DNA of 64,000 bases from Chryseobacterium mulctrae. GTDB taxonomy: Bacteria > Bacteroidota > Bacteroidia > Flavobacteriales > Weeksellaceae. The stretch is taken from assembly GCF_006175945.1 (NCBI RefSeq), contig NZ_VAJL01000001.1, positions 2,542,001 through 2,606,000 of the forward strand, written 5' to 3'. Position 1 is the stretch's first letter, and every line of letters begins with the position of its first letter. The notes below the pieces were generated by a model. That model saw nothing but the letters and a program-made list of their open reading frames with translations. It made no database searches and was not told the origin of the DNA. Both the position numbers and the translations under genes were made by a program. Positions 61,422-64,000 of this stretch are shown here, piece by piece.

Positions 61422-61802
61422 TTATCTCTTCATATTTTTAGCTTCAATACTCAAAGTAGCATGTGGTACGGCCAAAAGTCTTTCCTTTGGAATTAGTTTT
61501 CCCGTAACTCTGCAAACGCCGTAAGTTTTGTTTTCAATTCTTATTAAAGCATTTTTAAGATCTCTTACAAACTTTTCCTGTCTTCCTGCCAAAATAGAGT
61601 TTTGCTCTTTGCTCAACGTTTCTGCACCTTCTTCAAAAGCTTTGAAAGTAGGTGATGTATCATCCGTTCCGTTATTTTGATCATTGATAAAGCTTTCTCT
61701 GATTAGCTGTAAATCTTTCTCTGCTTTCTCAATCTTTTCTTTGATTATTTTTTTAAACTCTTGTAAATCAGAGTCGTTGTATTTTACTCTTTCGTCTTGC
61801 AT
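61422..61802 (-). CDS. TraR/DksA-family protein with degenerate zinc finger
   Basis: 126 residues. N-terminal coiled coil (about 10-75) and the DksA-type C-terminal fold: YGVCRVTGKLIPKERLLAVP followed by HATLSIEAKN. Only the first of the four zinc cysteines remains; the others read Thr, Ser and Ala. It probably binds RNA polymerase secondary channel to modulate transcription, but the zinc site is lost. The pattern is shared, as far as I remember, with Bacteroidota homologues. Confidence 0.85.
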   Translation of the reverse strand: MQDERVKYNDSDLQEFKKIIKEKIEKAEKDLQLIRESFINDQNNGTDDTSPTFKAFEEGAETLSKEQNSILAGRQEKFVRDLKNALIRIENKTYGVCRVTGKLIPKERLLAVPHATLSIEAKNMKR

Positions 61803-61861
61803 TGTCTTTTTCTTTTTTAATAAATTTATGATTTGGAAATTGAAAAAACAATAGTTATATA

Positions 61862-64000
61862 TTAATTTTTTTCAACATTCACTTTAAATTTAATCTCATC
61901 GATGTCGATTTCGTTAAAATTTGAAAGTGAAGATACAATTTCTATTTTATTTGACAAGACCTCAGATGAAATATATTCTTCATTTTGTTTGATCTGCTCC
62001 AAAAACGGAGTGTTTTCTTCCAAAACGATGCTTATTCTGTCTGTTAATTCAAAATCTTTCTCTTTTCTGAGATTTTGGATCCTGTTGATAAATTCTCTTG
62101 CGATACCTTCAGATTTCAACTCATCAGTCATCTTCAAATCTAGTGCCACAGTTGTTTTCCCGTCTGAAGTTACCGTCCATCCCGGAATATCTTTTGTTGA
62201 AATTTCTACATCATTCAATGTGATTTCATATCCTTGGATTTCTAGGCTTCCTTCTTTTTCTAAAGATGAGATTTGTTCGGCAGAAAGATTAGTAATTTCA
62301 TTACCAACAACTTTCATATCTTTTCCAAGTCTCGAACCTAAAGTTTTGAAGTTGGGTTTGATCTGTTTTACAATTAAATGAGATGCTTCTTCAGCATTGA
62401 TCAATTGTAATTCCTTAACGTTAACTTCCTGTTTAATTAATTCTGCAACGGCTAAAATCTGCTCTTCAGTTTTCTTATCCAATACAGGAATCAACACTTT
62501 TTGTAACGGTTGACGAACTTTTACGTTTTCCTTTTTTCTCAATGAGAAAACCATACTTGTAATGTTTTGTGCTAAATGGGTTTTTTCAACCAAATCCTGA
62601 TCGATTAAACTTTCATCTGCAACCGGGAAGTTCGTTAAATGCACAGATTCTACGCTTTCTTTTCCTGTTACTTTGTTTAAATCCTGATACAACTGATCCA
62701 TAAAGAACGGAGCAATTGGTGCAGATAATTTGGCAACAGTTTCAAGACAAGTATATAAAGTTTGGTAAGCAGAGATTTTGTCATCAGAATAATCTCCTTT
62801 CCAGAAACGTCTTCTGCACAATCTTACGTACCAGTTTGATAAATTATCGTTTACGAAATTACTGATCGCTCTTGCAACTCTTGTTGGCTCGTAATCTTCG
62901 TAAAATGCTTTTACTTCTTTAATTAAAAGATTTAATTCAGATAAAATCCAACGGTCGATTTCCGGTCTGTTTTGAACCGCAGGTTCAGCGAATTTGAATC
63001 CGTCAACATTTGCATACAAAGCAAAGAATGAATAAGTATTGTAAAGTGTTCCGAAGAATTTTCTTCTCACTTCGTCAATTCCTTCGATGTCAAATTTTAG
63101 GTTTTCCCAAGGATTTGCGTTTGAAATCATGTACCAACGCGTTGCATCCGGTCCGTAAACAGCAAGAGTTTCGAACGGGTCAACTGCATTTCCTAAACGT
63201 TTTGACATTTTCTGACCGTTTTTATCCAAAACAAGTCCGTTACTCATTACATTTTTATAAGCAACAGAATCAAAAACCGCCGTTCCGATAGCGTGAAGTG
63301 TGTAGAACCAACCACGAGTCTGGTCAACACCTTCCGCAATGAAATCTGCCGGGAAAGCTTTATTGTTATCAATTAATTCTTTATTTTCAAAAGGATAATG
63401 CAACTGTGCATAAGGCATAGAACCTGAATCAAACCAAACATCGATTAGGTCGCTTTCACGGTTCATTGCTTTTCCTGAATCTGAAACCAAAACTACTTTG
63501 TCAACTACATTTTTGTGCAGATCAACCAAAGAATAGTTTTCTTCAGACATATTTCCAATCTCAAAACCTTTGAAAGGATTTTCTTTCATTAATCCTGCAG
63601 TAACAGATTTTTCGATTTCGTTATATAATTCTTCTACAGAACCGATGATTTTTTCTTCTTTTAAATCTTCAGTTCTCCAGATTGGCAATGGAATTCCCCA
63701 ATATCTTGAGCGGGAAAGATTCCAGTCGTTTACATTTTCCAACCAGTTGGCAAAACGACCTTCTCCGGTAGCTTTTGGCTTCCAGTTGATGGTTTCGTTC
63801 AATTCTACCAAACGGTCTTTTACAGCCGTCATTTTTACAAACCAAGAATCCAAAGGATAATATAAAACAGGTTTATCGGTTCTCCAACAGTGTGGATAAG
63901 AGTGAACATATTTTTCTACTTTGAAGGCTTTGTTTTCTGTTTTCAACAAAATCGCCAATTCTACATCCCAAGATTTTTCAGGTGCAGTTCCTTCATCGTA
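61862..64000 (-). CDS. ileS: Isoleucyl-tRNA synthetase, C-terminal part
   Basis: The frame is open to the window edge (last codons read YDEGTAPEKSWDVELAILL), so the N-terminal HIGH region lies outside; the ATG-like start suggested near 63958 is a TTG inside the gene. About 712 residues are visible: CP1 editing remainder and catalytic core (RTEDLKEEKIIGSVEELYNE, VDQTRGWFYTLHAIGT), KMSKR in GQKMSKRLGNAVDPFE, the anticodon-binding helical domain and a C-terminal DUF5915-like extension. It charges tRNA-Ile. Confidence 0.96.
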   Translation of the reverse strand, partial: YDEGTAPEKSWDVELAILLKTENKAFKVEKYVHSYPHCWRTDKPVLYYPLDSWFVKMTAVKDRLVELNETINWKPKATGEGRFANWLENVNDWNLSRSRYWGIPLPIWRTEDLKEEKIIGSVEELYNEIEKSVTAGLMKENPFKGFEIGNMSEENYSLVDLHKNVVDKVVLVSDSGKAMNRESDLIDVWFDSGSMPYAQLHYPFENKELIDNNKAFPADFIAEGVDQTRGWFYTLHAIGTAVFDSVAYKNVMSNGLVLDKNGQKMSKRLGNAVDPFETLAVYGPDATRWYMISNANPWENLKFDIEGIDEVRRKFFGTLYNTYSFFALYANVDGFKFAEPAVQNRPEIDRWILSELNLLIKEVKAFYEDYEPTRVARAISNFVNDNLSNWYVRLCRRRFWKGDYSDDKISAYQTLYTCLETVAKLSAPIAPFFMDQLYQDLNKVTGKESVESVHLTNFPVADESLIDQDLVEKTHLAQNITSMVFSLRKKENVKVRQPLQKVLIPVLDKKTEEQILAVAELIKQEVNVKELQLINAEEASHLIVKQIKPNFKTLGSRLGKDMKVVGNEITNLSAEQISSLEKEGSLEIQGYEITLNDVEISTKDIPGWTVTSDGKTTVALDLKMTDELKSEGIAREFINRIQNLRKEKDFELTDRISIVLEENTPFLEQIKQNEEYISSEVLSNKIEIVSSLSNFNEIDIDEIKFKVNVEKN

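Noticed and set aside
61902..62381. 159-codon open frame on the plus strand inside ileS
   Set aside because: Serine- and leucine-rich antisense shadow of a conserved synthetase gene; no start context or motif.

Overview
The window reads as chromosomal DNA of a low-GC member of the Bacteroidota, most likely a Chryseobacterium-like flavobacterium (Weeksellaceae). The reasons are the TAnnTTTG-type -7 promoter boxes, the fused cbb3 oxidase subunit CcoNO, outer-membrane beta-barrel receptors of the Bacteroidota type, lipoproteins with acidic residues after the lipidated cysteine, WG-repeat and LytTR proteins, and Shine-Dalgarno-poor starts. This placement is inferred from content; no search was run. 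No rRNA, tRNA, CRISPR array, prophage or transposase was seen.

Layout. 1-6.9 kb: end of a polysaccharide flippase, an asparagine-synthase-family enzyme, two candidate surface lipoproteins, serS and a secreted hydrolase. 7-15.8 kb (minus strand): a complete cbb3 oxidase locus in transcription order ccoI, ccoS, ccoNO (fused), ccoQ, ccoP, ccoG, ccoH and a TauE/SafE-like membrane protein, with a divergent Crp/Fnr regulator. Two near-identical palindromes, one at each end of the ccoI gene, are candidate operators for this regulator. 16.6-18.5 kb: panB, a small membrane protein and an RluA-type pseudouridine synthase, followed by a repeat-rich gap. 18.9-25 kb: a TPP-riboswitch-led thiamine operon thiS-thiC-tenI-like-thiE-thiG-thiH-thiF. 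25-32.7 kb: two related outer-membrane beta-barrel genes, a DUF5694 protein, and a three-gene LytS/LytTR two-component operon. 32.7-38.1 kb: two aconitases of different families. 38-41.6 kb: a WG-repeat protein and a TonB-dependent receptor under a second TPP riboswitch, so probably a thiamine or precursor importer. 41.8-48.3 kb: an HU-like membrane protein, a thioesterase, a GxxExxY nuclease-like gene nested between 43-45 nt repeats, a 2-hydroxyacid dehydrogenase, a penicillin-binding-like lipoprotein, a Big_5 lipoprotein and a heme-binding protein. 48.3-53.6 kb: NUDIX, xerD, dCMP deaminase, enoyl-CoA hydratase, then catalase divergent from oxyR. 53.6-57.3 kb: a SAM-II-like riboswitch and metK, an exported protein, an ECF sigma factor followed by a 44-codon ORF, and a HAD phosphatase. 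57.4-64 kb (minus strand): trpS, a lipoprotein, a SanA/YdcF protein, lspA, small conserved proteins, a DksA-like protein lacking most zinc ligands, and the 3' part of ileS.

How it fits together. Most genes are housekeeping: amino-acid charging, thiamine and pantothenate synthesis, TCA cycle, microaerobic respiration, peroxide defence. The regulatory layer is the richer part: two TPP riboswitches split synthesis and uptake of thiamine, a SAM sensor sits on metK, an FNR-like site pair sits on cco, and a hairpin contains the thiS start codon. The most unusual structures are the repeat nest around the GxxExxY gene and several families of palindromic intergenic repeats.
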